In this document: piece after piece, positions 30,227 through 39,998 of the stretch
Position numbering within the stretch: the stretch's first letter is position 1
Layout of the letters: each line of letters opens with the position of its first letter
NCBI GenBank assembly: GCA_963796675.1
Contig: CAWCMS010000003.1
Coordinates: forward strand, 434,001-498,000
DNA from: CAWCDJ01 sp963796675
Lineage (GTDB): Bacteria > Acidobacteriota > Terriglobia > Bryobacterales > Bryobacteraceae
Length of the DNA stretch: 64,000 nucleotides
Direction of reading: 5' to 3'
The notes under the pieces: generated by a model
What the model was told of the DNA's origin: nothing
Databases searched by the model: none
Seen by the model: the letters and a program-made list of their open reading frames with translations, nothing else
Translations under genes and position numbers: made by a program

Positions 30227-31942
30227 ATGAAGAACCGGATCTCAGCCGACGCCAATTTTTTCTTGCCGGGGGAGCAGGCCTGGCTCTTTTACGCGGCGCG
30301 ACCCAATCCCCGCGCCCCACCTTCGAAGAAGTGCCCGCCGCGGTGAGCGGCATCACCTGGGTCCACGACAATGCCGCATCTGCCGAGCACTACCTCCCGG
30401 AGACCATGGGCCCCGGCTGCGCGTTCCTCGACTACGATAACGACGGCTGGATGGATATCTACCTGGTCAACAGCGGGCCAAGCGATTTCTTCCACCCGAA
30501 CAAGCCGATCCGCAACGCGCTCTACAGGAACAATCGCGACGGCACGTTCACCGATGTCACCGAGAAGGCGGGAGTCGCGGGCGGAACGTTCGGCATGGGC
30601 GCAGCCGTGGGCGATTACGATAACGACGGCTATCCCGACCTCTTCGTCACCGCTTATGGCCGCCCCATCCTCTATCACAACAACGGCGACGGCACCTTCA
30701 CGGACGTCAGCGAAAAAGCCGGCCTCGGCGCGAAGGTGTTCGACAACCATTGGTCGACCAGCGCCGTGTGGTTCGACTTCGACAACGACGGCCGCCTCGA
30801 CCTGTTCGTCTGCAGCTTCGTCGACTACGGCCACGAGAGCCACTTCTCCTGCGGCGACAACAAGCTCGGTCGAAAGTTCTACTGCATCCCGCGCGTCTTC
30901 AAACCCACCGCCAGCCTGCTCTTCCACAACAACGGCGACGGCACCTTCACCGAGGTCGGGCATGGTACCGACATCGAGAAGTCACTCGGCAAAGGCCTGG
31001 GCGTGGTGGCCGTCGATATCAACAACGACGGCCGCATGGATCTGTTCGTCGCCAACGACACCGTGCAGAACTATCTCTACGTCAATCGCGGCCCCGACGC
31101 TAAAGGCAAGACGAAATGGGAGGAGATCGCGCTGGCCGCCGAAGTGGGATTCAGCGACGATGGCCGCGCGCGTTCCGGCATGGGCGTGGACGCGGCCGAT
31201 TTCGACAGCGACGGCTGGCAGGATCTGTTCGTCGCCAACGTCGATCAGGAGATGTTCTCGCTCTATCGCAATACCGGCCACGAAAGCTTTCGCGACGTCG
31301 CGTTTCAGAACGGGGTGGCGCAGGCCACTCGCCTGCTCAGCGGATGGGGCCTGCGGTTTTTCGATTACGACAACGATGGTGCGCTGGACTTGTTCCTCTC
31401 GAACGGCCACCCCGACGACATGATCGACAACTACTCGCAGCAGGTCAAATACAAAGAGCCGCTCCTGCTCTTTCATCAGGAGAATGGCGCGCTGCGGAAC
31501 GTAAGTGAAACGTCGGGCCCGATCTTCGGGAAAAGGTTCGCGGCGCGGGGGCTCGCCATCGGCGACTACGATAACGATGGTCGCGTGGATGTGCTGGTGG
31601 GTAACAACGGCGGACCGCCCGTGCTACTGCACAATAATGCCGGCGCCGGGACATCACTGGCTGGGTGTGAAACTGGCCGGCACCAAATGCAATCGCGACG
31701 CCGTGGGCGCGCGCCTCACGTGGTCGGCCGGCGGGGTGAAGCGTACGCGAGCCAGGAACGGCGCCGGCAGCTACCTCTCCGCGCACGATCCGCGCGAGGT
31801 CCTCGGCATTGGAACCGCGGCTAAACTCGACTGGCTCGAGATCCGCTGGCCACTGCCGAGCGGGCGAGTCGAGCGATTCACCGACTTGCCGATTGATTGT
31901 TACGTAACCGTCGTCGAAGGCAAGGGTGTACAGCGCGCCTAA
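30227..31942 (+). CDS. Tat-exported CRTAC1 family protein (two frameshifts)
   Basis: About 570 residues. ATG 30227 leads into a Tat signal 'LSRRQFFLAGGAGLALLRG', but a one-base shift near 30238 separates the Met from it. Then come FG-GAP/VCBS blades: 'FLDYDNDGWMDIYLVNS', 'GDYDNDGYPDLFVTAYG', 'DFDNDGRLDLFVCSF', 'DINNDGRMDLFVAND', 'DFDSDGWQDLFVANVD' and 'GDYDNDGRVDVLVGNNG'. The ASPIC/UnbV domain ('LAGTKCNRDAVGARLTWS', 'GAGSYLSAHDPREVLGIG') is reached only after a second shift near 31655, and the true stop is at 31942. It lies nine bases after the seven-haem cytochrome, completing a second TPR/multihaem/CRTAC1 unit. Probable calcium-binding periplasmic protein. Confidence 0.85.
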
Positions 31943-32148
31943 CCCCGCGCACTACGACGAATTACAGAGAAATCCACAGCTGGTTGTAATAATCATCACC
32001 CTCACGAAACCCCTGTAAAATCGGGCGACTCCGAATTTGCATCATGGTAGATCCGCGCGCATTAAAGAATGCGCGGATGCTCACAAAAAGATGCGATTAC
32101 CTGTTAATCTGGGAGTTAAGCAAGTCGATCCGAAAGGACACCCCTCAT
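31943..32148 (+). promoter_or_regulatory. Upstream region of the transcarboxylase operon, candidate promoter
   Basis: 206-base non-coding gap before the propionate cluster. The best sigma-70-like -10 candidate is TGTAAAAT at 32014-32021, with a weak TCATCA at 31993-31998 as -35 (17-base spacer). AAAGGA at 32133-32138 is a good ribosome binding site for the ATG at 32149. An in-frame reading back to 32044 exists but adds a non-conserved extension. Confidence 0.3.
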
Positions 32149-33647
32149 ATGGCAAGAAGCGTAGATGTGACCGAACTCATATTAAGAGATGCACATCAAA
32201 GTCTGATGGCCACCCGCATGGCTCTGGAGGACATGATTCCGGCATGTGAAGACCTCGATCGGGCTGGCTATTGGTCGGTGGAATGTTGGGGAGGCGCAAC
32301 ATTCGATGCGTGCATCCGATTTCTGAATGAAGACCCCTGGGAACGCCTTCGTACATTCCGGAAGTTGATGCCGAATACCCGGCTGCAAATGCTGCTGCGG
32401 GGACAGAATCTGCTCGGGTATCGTCATTACGAAGACACTGTCGTCGACCGGTTTGTGGATAAGGCGTCCGAAAACGGAATGGACGTTTTCCGCGTTTTCG
32501 ATGCGCTGAACGATATCCGCAACCTGCGGCGCGCGATCGCGGCGGTGCGGCGCAACGGAAAGCATGCGCAGGGCACGGTGTGTTACACCATCAGCCCCCT
32601 CCATACGATCACGGGATTCGTGGAGATGGCGGAGCGCCTGATGGATCTGGGGTGCGATTCCATCTGTATCAAGGACATGGCTGCCCTGCTCAAGCCTCAA
32701 CCCGCCTACGACCTGGTGAGAGGCATCAAGGACGCGCTCGGCAGCGATACGCGCGTACATGTTCACGTGCACGCCACCACCGGCGTCACCATGGTCAGCC
32801 TGATGAAGGCCATCGAAGCGGGCGCCGACTGCGTGGATACGGCCATTAGCTCGCTCAGCCTCGGACCCGGCCACAATCCGACCGAGAGCCTGGTCGAGAT
32901 GCTGGAAGGCACCGGCTATACCACCAGTCTCGACAAGAGCGCCTGCTCAAGCTGAAGCAGTATTTCAATAAGGTGCGCCCGCGTTACAAGGAATTCCTTT
33001 CTAATATCACGGGCGTCGAGACCGAAATCTTCGAGAGCCAGATTCCGGGCGGCATGATCTCCAACATGGAGAGCCAGTTGAAGCAGCAGGGCGCGGCCGA
33101 TCGCCTCAGCGAAGTATTGGCCGAAGTCCCGCGCGTTCGCGCCGATGCCGGCTTCCCCCCGCTGGTTACTCCCAGCAGTCAGATCGTGGGAACCCAGGCC
33201 GTGTTCAACGTGGTAATGGGCCGCTACAAGGTTCTCACTGGCGAATTCGCGGACCTGATGCTCGGCTATTATGGCGCGACCATCGGCCAGCACGACCGGC
33301 ATCTGGTCGAACTCGCCTCGAAGCAGACCAAGAAGAACCCGATCAATACCCGTCCGGCCGATCTGTTGAAACCGGAATGGCAGGAACTGCGCGCGGCCGC
33401 CATGGCGATGCCGGGCTGCAACGGATCGGACGAAGACGTTCTCACATACGCAATGTTCCCGCAGGTCGCACCGAAGTTCTTCGGAACCAGGGATCAGGGC
33501 CCCAAGAACCTCGGCAAGGATCCGAATGCGGCTCCCGCGCCGAAGCCGGTGGTCGCCGAGACTGCCGAAAAGGGCGCCCGGGCTCCCGTAGCGTACGATG
33601 TTACGCTCAACGGTAAGAGCCACCGGGTAACCGTCTCTCCGGCATAG
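32149..33647 (+). CDS. Methylmalonyl-CoA carboxyltransferase 5S subunit (transcarboxylase; one frameshift)
   Basis: Carboxyl-transfer subunit that moves CO2 between carboxybiotin and pyruvate/oxaloacetate. It has the pyruvate-carboxylase-like TIM barrel: 'LILRDAHQSLMATRM', 'GYWSVECWGGATFDACIRFL', 'MLLRGQNLLGYRHY', 'CIKDMAALLKPQ' (the Lys that is carbamylated in the family) and metal-binding 'HVHATTGVT'. It matches the Propionibacterium 5S almost along its whole length, including 'QIPGGMISNMESQL' and 'PLVTPSSQIVGTQAVFNV'. A one-base loss near 32937 (AAGAGCGC for AAGGAGCGC) splits the frame; the C-terminal 225 residues continue in the other frame. ATG 32149 has AAAGGA 10 bases upstream. First gene of the propionate operon. 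A stand-alone oxaloacetate decarboxylase alpha subunit would also look like this, but no biotinyl domain is fused and the neighbours favour transcarboxylase. Confidence 0.9.
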
Positions 33648-33678
33648 TCCAGGGAAACAGGTCTCGAAGGGAATTCAA

Positions 33679-35233
33679 ATGGCAACAGAAACGATGCAGG
33701 CGAAGCTTACCGAGTTGAATGAGCGCCGGCAGCTCCTGATGGAAGGTGGCGGCAAGGACAAGCTCGAAAAGCAGCGGAAGTCCGGCAAATTGACCGCTCG
33801 GGAAAGGGTTGACGCACTGGTCGATCCCGACAGCTTCCAGGAAACGGGACTGTTCGCGGAGCACCGTTCCACGCTGTTCGGCCTGGAAGGCAAGAGCATG
33901 CCGGCCGATGGCGTCGTGACCGGCGCCGCCTCGATCGATGGGCGACTGGTCCACTTGGCCAGCCAGGATTTCACGGTGGCGGGAGGTTCGGCGGGAGAGG
34001 TTCACTCCATCAAAGTCGCCGAGATCATGCAGCAGGCCCTCAAAACCGGGTCGCCCTTCGTATTCATCAACGATTCGGGCGGCGCGCGCGTGCAGGAGGG
34101 CATCGACTCGCTTTCCGGTTACGGGAAGGTCTTTTACACGAACGTGATGCTCTCGGGCGCCGTGCCGCAGATCGCACTGATCTGCGGGCCATGCGCGGGC
34201 GGAGCGGCCTACAGCCCGGCACTGACCGATTTCATCATCCAGACGCGGCAGGCCCAGATGTTCATCACCGGGCCGCAGGTCATCAAGCAGGTCACCGGGG
34301 AGATCGTCACCGCCGAAGATCTGGGCGGACCCGAAGCCCACATGGCCCACTCGGGCGTCATCCACTTCATCGCGGAAAACGATCAGCACGCCGTGCTGCT
34401 CGCCAAGCGCCTGCTCAGCTTCCTGCCTTCAAACAACCTGGAAGATCCGCCGCGCCTCGAGGGCGACCGTCAGGTTGATCCCAACCCCTCACTCGCACCG
34501 ATCGTACCGGTCGATACCCGCAAAGCCTACGACATTCGCGAGGTGATCAACGGCGTTGTCGATTTCGCCGATTTTCTGGAAGTGCAGTCGGGCTACGCTA
34601 CCAATATCGTGGTCGGATTCGCGCGGATCGTGGGCCGGACGGTCGGAGTAATCGCCAACCAGCCTGCGGTCCTGGCCGGGGTACTGGATATCAATGCCTC
34701 GAACAAAGCCTCCCGCTTCATCCGCTTCTGCAACGCGTTCAACATCCCGCTGTTGACCTTCGTCGACGTGCCGGGCTTCCTGCCCGGCGTGCAGCAGGAG
34801 CACGGCGGCATCATTCGCCACGGCGCCAAGATGCTGTTCGCGTACTCCGCCGCCACCGTTCCGAAAATCACCGTAATCCTGCGCAAGGCCTACGGCGGCG
34901 CCTATCTCGCGATGTGCGGCAAAGACCTGGGAGCGGATCGCGTATTCGCCTGGCCCACCGCCGAAGTCGCCGTCATGGGAGCCGAAGGCGCAGCCGAAAT
35001 CGTCTTCCGCAAAGAGATTCACGACGCCAAGGATAAGTCGGCGAAGCGCAAGGAACTGATCGACCACTATCGCAATGCCTTCTCGACCCCCTACGTGGCC
35101 GCCGGGCGCCGCCTGGTGGATGACGTAATCGACCCTGCCGACACGCGACAGCGACGTGGCGCAGGCGCTCGAGTATCTGCAAACCAAGCGGGAGCTCCGT
35201 CCCGCCAAGAAACACGGGCTGATGCCTCTCTAA
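33679..35233 (+). CDS. Methylmalonyl-CoA carboxyltransferase 12S subunit (one frameshift near 3' end)
   Basis: Acyl-CoA carboxyltransferase, about 517 residues, which transfers CO2 between methylmalonyl-CoA/propionyl-CoA and carboxybiotin. Two crotonase-like halves are seen: N-terminal 'FINDSGGARVQEGIDS' and 'ICGPCAGGAAYSPALTDF', C-terminal 'VLAGVLDINASNKASRF', 'FVDVPGFLPGVQQEHGG' and 'AYGGAYLAMCGKDLGAD'. These oxyanion-hole loops are complete. An extra base near 35140 diverts the end; the other frame continues 'VAQALEYLQTKREL' to TAA at 35231-35233. It lies 31 bases after 5S with GAAGGG before the ATG. In the family this subunit works with propionyl-CoA carboxylase, methylmalonyl-CoA decarboxylase or transcarboxylase; context supports transcarboxylase. 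Confidence 0.9.
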
Positions 35234-35245
35234 AGGTGGGCGATC

Positions 35246-35569
35246 ATGTCACGAGTCAGCACAACCGATCTTACCGAGGTCCTCGACCAGATCCGTTCGC
35301 AGTTAGCCGAACTTTCGGATCGCATCGCGAAGCTCGAAGGAGCAACCAAGACTCCCGCCCAACCCGCGGCCGTTGCACCGGCTCCGAAACCGGCTGAACC
35401 CAAGCCGGCCGAGGAGACCATCAGCGAAGAGACCCTTCTGGCAATCTCCGCGGCCGTGGCCGCGTTCCTCGGGGAGCGCGTTCACATCCGCCAGATCCGT
35501 GTGGTCAGTTCGCACGCATGGGCACAGCAGGGCCGGGTGTGGATCCAGGCATCTCATCGATTGCATTAG
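35246..35569 (+). CDS. Small transcarboxylase-associated protein (delta/gamma-like accessory)
   Basis: 107-residue protein between the 12S and 1.3S genes, with a good ribosome binding site (AAAGGTGG). Residues about 5-30 form a coiled coil ('LDQIRSQLAELSDRIAKLEG'). Then comes an Ala/Pro/Lys linker of about 30 residues, then a compact C-terminal motif 'EETLLAISAAVAAFLGERVH' running to 'WAQQGRVWIQASH'. That C-terminal block is reminiscent of the small accessory subunits of biotin-dependent carboxyltransferases and decarboxylases, but the TM helix of the OadG/MmdD family is missing, so this would be a soluble version. It may tether the biotin carrier to the transferase core (inference). The family is not certain. 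Confidence 0.7.
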   Translation: MSRVSTTDLTEVLDQIRSQLAELSDRIAKLEGATKTPAQPAAVAPAPKPAEPKPAEETISEETLLAISAAVAAFLGERVHIRQIRVVSSHAWAQQGRVWIQASHRLH

Positions 35570-35577
35570 GAAGTGCC

Positions 35578-35964
35578 GTGAAGCTGAAAATTACGATTGA
35601 CGAAAAGACCTACGAGGTCGACGTAGAGGCCGTTGAGCCCGAGTCTCGAGTGCTACCGCCGAGAGGGTACGCCGTCGAGCCGGCGGCATTGCGCGTTCCC
35701 GCGAATGCTGCGCCGCCGCCCGCGCAGCGCTCCGAAGCACCGGTTAATGAAGAGAAGGTCTGCCGCAGCCCCGTCTCGGGAATCGTGGTGCGGCTGGTGG
35801 CCCAACCCGGCCAGAAGATTCAGGCGGGAGATGTCCTGCTGGTGCTCGAAGCCATGAAGATGGAAACCAATATCACCTCGCCGGTCAGCGGAACAGTGGC
35901 GGCGATCAAGGCGAATCAGGGAGACGCCGTTCAGGTGGGACAAGTAGTCGTGGAGTTTGAATGA
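35578..35964 (+). CDS. Biotin carboxyl carrier protein, transcarboxylase 1.3S subunit
   Basis: 128-residue biotin carrier. The N terminus 'MKLKITIDEKTYEVDVE' is typical of 1.3S and MmdC-type carriers. A flexible Ala/Pro linker follows (residues about 35-57). The biotinyl domain has the conserved 'EAMKMETN' with the biotinylated Lys at about residue 94, followed by 'SPVSGTVAAIKANQGDAVQV'. GTG 35578 is preceded by AGGAAG and lies nine bases after the accessory gene. The stop TGA overlaps the epimerase start (ATGA). It shuttles carboxybiotin between the 5S and 12S subunits. No biotin carboxylase gene is present nearby, which argues for CO2 transfer rather than ATP-driven fixation. The gene is intact. 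Confidence 0.93.
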   Translation: MKLKITIDEKTYEVDVEAVEPESRVLPPRGYAVEPAALRVPANAAPPPAQRSEAPVNEEKVCRSPVSGIVVRLVAQPGQKIQAGDVLLVLEAMKMETNITSPVSGTVAAIKANQGDAVQVGQVVVEFE

Positions 35965-36431
35965 TGGCACAGGAAATCGAGACAGGTACCGGGCTTTCTC
36001 TTTTACGATCACGTGGCCGTGTCGGTGCCGCCGGACGACCTGGACGCGCACGTCCAGGCATACCAGACGCTGGGCTTTCAGATCGTGCATCGCGAAGATG
36101 TGTTGGGCACCGACCAGGTGCGCGAGGTGCTGCTGCAGATCGGCAACGGTCCGAACCTGCTGCAGTTGTCTCCCGCTGAGCCCGGCGTCGCCGGTGGCGA
36201 AGCAGATCGAGAAGAACGGAGGCCGCGGCGGCCTGGCGCACATCGCGCTGCGCGTGGCGGATGCCCAAAAGGCCTTCGACTACATGAAGGAGAACGGTTT
36301 CAAGATCATCGACGCGGCGCCGCGCAAAGGCTCGCGAGGCACCACGGTGTTCTTCGTCCATCCCAAGAGCACCGAGACTGCGGCGTTCGGCTACATGCAT
36401 CGAAGTCGTGCAGGAGGGCAGCGATGGCTGA
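35961..36431 (+). CDS. mce: Methylmalonyl-CoA epimerase (frameshifted)
   Basis: Vicinal-oxygen-chelate (glyoxalase) fold enzyme, about 155 residues, which interconverts (S)- and (R)-methylmalonyl-CoA so the mutase can act on the transcarboxylase product. Recognised by 'FYDHVAVSVPPDDLDAHVQA' (first metal His), 'YQTLGFQIVHRE', 'GGRGGLAHIALRVAD' (second His), 'YMKENGFKIIDAAPRKGSRG' and 'TTVFFVHPKSTETAAFGYM'. As given, the frame changes near 35998, 36190 and 36404; at the last, removing one C from ATGCATCGAAG restores 'IEVVQEG' and a stop at 36429-36431. The start (ATG 35961 or 35964) overlaps the 1.3S stop and the end overlaps the mutase gene, so coupling is tight. Confidence 0.85.
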
Positions 36432-37869
36432 CCAATCTCCCGGAATCGAGGTTCTCCATCTTCTTGACGACTTCCCGCCGGTTCCCACCGAGGCCTGGGA
36501 AGCGGCCATCCAGAAGGACCTGAAGGGCGCCGACTACGAGAAGAGCCTGGTCTGGCGGACCGAAGCCGGAATTCCGGTGCGGCCCTACTATCGCCGTCAG
36601 GATATCGCCGGATTCGCGGCGCAGACCGACACCGTACCCGGCCAGTTCCCCTTCGTGCGCGGCGCAGGCAAAGCCTGGCAGATCCGAGCAGGGATGGCAG
36701 CCGCGCCCCGAAGCGATCCGCGCCGATTTCCTGCATGAAGCCGGCGCCAATGCCGTGCAGGAGCTCGGCTATGCGCTGGCCCAGGGCGTCGAGCAACTGT
36801 CGGCGATGTCCGATCGCCTGGGATCGGTCGATCAGGCCGCGCGCGAAATCGACTTCGTATTCGCCGCCGGCTCGACCTATTTCTTTGAGATCGCCAAACT
36901 GCGCGCGGCGCGCCTGCTCTGGGCGCAGGCGGTCTCGGCCTTCCAGCCGAAGCACGAAGCCTCCTGCCGGATGCAGATCTCACGTCCGCACCTCGCGCCT
37001 CAACAAGAGCGTCTACGACCGCTACATCAACCTGCTGCGCGCGACCACCGAGGCGCTCTCCGCCGTCATCGGCGGCTGCGACGGCCTCACGGTCGAGCCC
37101 TTCTGCTTCGACGAGCACCTGGCGCGAAAGCCTGCAGCGGGTGCTTCGCGAAGAGGCCCACGTGGACGTCCGCGGCCGACCCCGGCGGCGGCTCCTATTA
37201 CATGGAAGTCCTGACGGACTCGCTGGCGAAGGAGGCGTGGAAGCTGTTCCAGCAGGTCGAAGCCCAAGGCGGTTACAGCCAAGGCACTCGCGGCCGGGTC
37301 GATCGCCAAGGAGCTCGCGAAGAGCCGCGCCGAGCGCGAAAAGGCCGTCGCTCTCGCGGCGCCGCACTCTGGTCGGCGTCAACAACTATCCCGACCTCAC
37401 CGAAAAGAGCCCGGCCGATGAACCGGCCGCCGTCGAGAACGGCCCCTTCCCGGCGTTCCGCCTGGCCGAGCCGTTCGAGAAGATCCGCGAACGCACCGAA
37501 CGCCACGCGCAGGCGACCGGCCGCGTCCCGCGCGTCCTGCTGCTCAAGCGCGGCGACCTCAAAATGCGGATGGCGCGCGCCAACTTCAGCTTGAATTTCT
37601 TCGGCTGCGCCGGGTTCGAGATCGAAGTCGCCGAGGACTACACCGGCAAGAACGCCGATCTGATCGTTCTCTGCAGCTCCGACCCCGAATATCTCGCGCT
37701 GGCGCAGGAAATCTGCCCGAACGTCTCCGTGCCGGTCGTCGTCGCCGGCAATCCCAAGGATCAGATCGAGGCGCTGCAGGCCGCCGGTGTCCAGGGCTTC
37801 ATCCACATCCAAAGCGATGCGGTCCAAACGCTGACCAGCTGGCAGAACCGGCTGGGGATCAAGGAATAA
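36424..37869 (+). CDS. mutA: Methylmalonyl-CoA mutase small (beta) subunit (frameshifted)
   Basis: Non-catalytic partner of the B12-dependent mutase, about 480 residues, shorter than the roughly 640 of actinobacterial MutA. N-terminal TIM-barrel region: 'FPPVPTEAWEAAIQKDLKGA', 'ADYEKSLVWRTEAGIPVRPY', 'EIDFVFAAGSTYFFEIAKLR' and 'INLLRATTEALSAVIGGCDG'. The C-terminal flavodoxin-like domain has 'PRVLLLKRGDLKMRMARANF' but lacks the DxHxxG cobalamin ligand, as expected for the beta subunit. ATG 36424 overlaps the epimerase stop. Frame changes occur near 36688, 36985, 37125, 37170, 37285 and 37365; the last 170 residues are clean. It ends two bases before mutB. The shifts break a core enzyme whose two partners are present, so they are probably not real. 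Confidence 0.85.
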
Positions 37870-37871
37870 CG

Positions 37872-39998
37872 ATGAAACCGGATTTTTCGAAAATCGATTA
37901 CCGACCGGCGCCGCGCTCCGCACGTCCGGAAACCGGGAATGAGACTCCCGCCTGGATCACGCCGGAACGCATTCCGGTGAATGCTTACTACTCCGCCGCC
38001 GACCTGGCCTCGATGGAGCACCTCGATTACGCCGCCGGCGTCGCGCCGTTCCTGCGCGGGCCGTACTCCACGATGTACGCCATGCAGCCGTGGACCATCC
38101 GCCAGTACGCCGGCTTCTCCACGGCCGAGGAATCGAACGCTTTCTACCGCCGCAATCTCGCGGCCGGCCAGAAGGGCCTCTCGGTCGCCTTCGATCTCGC
38201 CACGCATCGCGGCTACGATTCCGATAACGAGCGCGTCGTCGGCGACGTCGGCAAGGCCGGCGTGGCCATCGACTCGCGTCGAGGACATGAAGATCCTCTT
38301 CGACCAGATCCCGCTCGACCAGATGTCGGTCTCGATGACCATGAACGGCGCCGTGCTGCCCATCATGGCGTTCTACATCGTGGCGGCCGAAGAGCAGGGC
38401 GTGACGCCGGAAAAGCTGAGCGGAACCATTCAGAACGACATTCTGAAAGAGTTCATGGTCCGCAACACGTACATCTATCCGCCGGCGCCCTCCATGCGGA
38501 TCATCGGCGACATTTTCCGCTACTGCTCCGGCAAGATGCCGAAGTTCAACTGCATCTCGATCTCCGGCTACCACATGCAGGAAGCCGGCGCCACGGCCGA
38601 TATCGAACTCGCCTACACGCTGGCCGACGGCCTGGAGTACGTCCGCACCGGCATCAGGGCGGGCCTCGATATCGACGACTTCGCGCCGCGCCTCAGCTTC
38701 TTCTGGGCGCATCGGCATGAACCACTTCATGGAGATCGCCAAGATGCGCGCGGCCCGCGTGCTCTGGGCGAAGATGATCAAGCAGTTCAATCCGAAGAAC
38801 CCCAAATCGATGGCGCTGCGCACCCACTCGCAGACCTCCGGCTGGAGCCTCACCGCGCAGGACGTCTTCAACAACGTGATCCGCACCTGCGTCGAAGCGA
38901 TGGCCGCCGCCCTGGGCCACACCCAGTCGCTGCACACCAATTCGCTCGACGAAGCCATCGCGCTGCCCACCGATTTCTCCGCGCGCATCGCCCGCAACAC
39001 CCAGATCTACCTGCAGGAAGAGACCGGCATCACCCAGGTGGTCGACCCGTGGGCCGGCAGCTACTACGTCGAGAAGCTCACCCACGAGCTGATGCACCGC
39101 GCCTGGCAGCACATCCAGGAAGTCGAGACGCTCGGCGGCATGGCCAAGGCCATCGAGACCGGGCTGCCCAAGATGCGCATCGAGGAAGCCGCCGCCCGCC
39201 GGCAGGCCCGCATCGATTCCGGCACGCGAAATCATCGTCGGCGTCAACAAATACCAGACCGACCGCAAGGAAGAGCATCGAAGTGCTCGAGGTCGATAAC
39301 CGCGCCGTCCGCGAATCGCAGCTGCGCCGCCTCGAAGAAGTCCGCGCGGAAGCGCGACGCGGCCGGAAGTGGAGGCCGCGCTCGCCGCGCTTACCGATTG
39401 CGCCAAGACCGGCGAAGGGCAACCTGCTCGAGCTTGCCGTCCACGCGGCGCGCGCCCGCGCCACGCTGGGCGAAATCTCGATGGCGCTGGAAAAGGTCTT
39501 CGGCCGCTATCAGGCCGTGAACCGCACCATCTCCGGCGTCTACTCCTCGGAAAGCCAAGAGGATCCGGAATTCCAGAGCGGCCCGCCAGCTGGCCGAGGA
39601 GTTCGCGACTGCGGAAGGCCGCCGGCCGCGCATCCTGGTCGCCAAAATGGGCCAGGACGGCCACGACCGCGGCGCCAAGGTCATCGCCACCGCCTTCGCC
39701 GATCTCGGCTTCGACGTCGACATCGGTCCGCTCTTCCAGACCCCGCGCGAAGCCGCGCGCATGGCGGTCGAAAACGACGTTCACGTGCTGGGCGTCTCGA
39801 GCCTCGCGGGCGGCCACAAGACCCTGGTGCCGGAAGTCATCGGGGAACTCGAAGAAGCTGGGCCGCGAAGACATTCAGGTCTTCGTCGGCGGCGTGATTC
39901 CGCCGCAGGATTATGACGTTCCTCCGGTCGGCCGGAGCGGCGGGCATCTTCGGTCCCGGCACCCGGTGCCGCGACTGCGCGCAGACGATTCTCGCTAA
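37872..39998 (+). CDS. mutB: Methylmalonyl-CoA mutase large (alpha) subunit (frameshifted)
   Basis: Adenosylcobalamin enzyme converting (R)-methylmalonyl-CoA to succinyl-CoA, about 715 residues. Substrate barrel: 'FLRGPYSTMYAMQPWTIRQY', 'GLSVAFDLATHRGYDSDN', 'NGAVLPIMAFYIVAAEEQGV', 'MRIIGDIFRYCSGKMPKFN', 'ISGYHMQEAGATADIELAY' and 'RTHSQTSGWSLTAQDVFNN'. The C-terminal B12 domain has 'AKMGQDGHDRGAKVIATAF' with the cobalt-ligating His in DGHDRG and 'VGVSSL'-like 'VLGVSSLAGGHKTLVPEV'. Frame changes near 38277, 38715, 39225, 39277, 39370, 39577, 39856 and 39918; at 38715 and 39277 the extra base is a C just before ATCG. The stop at 39996-39998 depends on the frame chosen after 39918 (see the MutB-MeaB finding). 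Confidence 0.9.

Noticed and set aside
31931..32148. Riboswitch (for example cobalamin) ahead of the B12-dependent operon
   Set aside because: The 206-base leader is in a suitable place, but I could not see a B12-box-like element or the expected helices.
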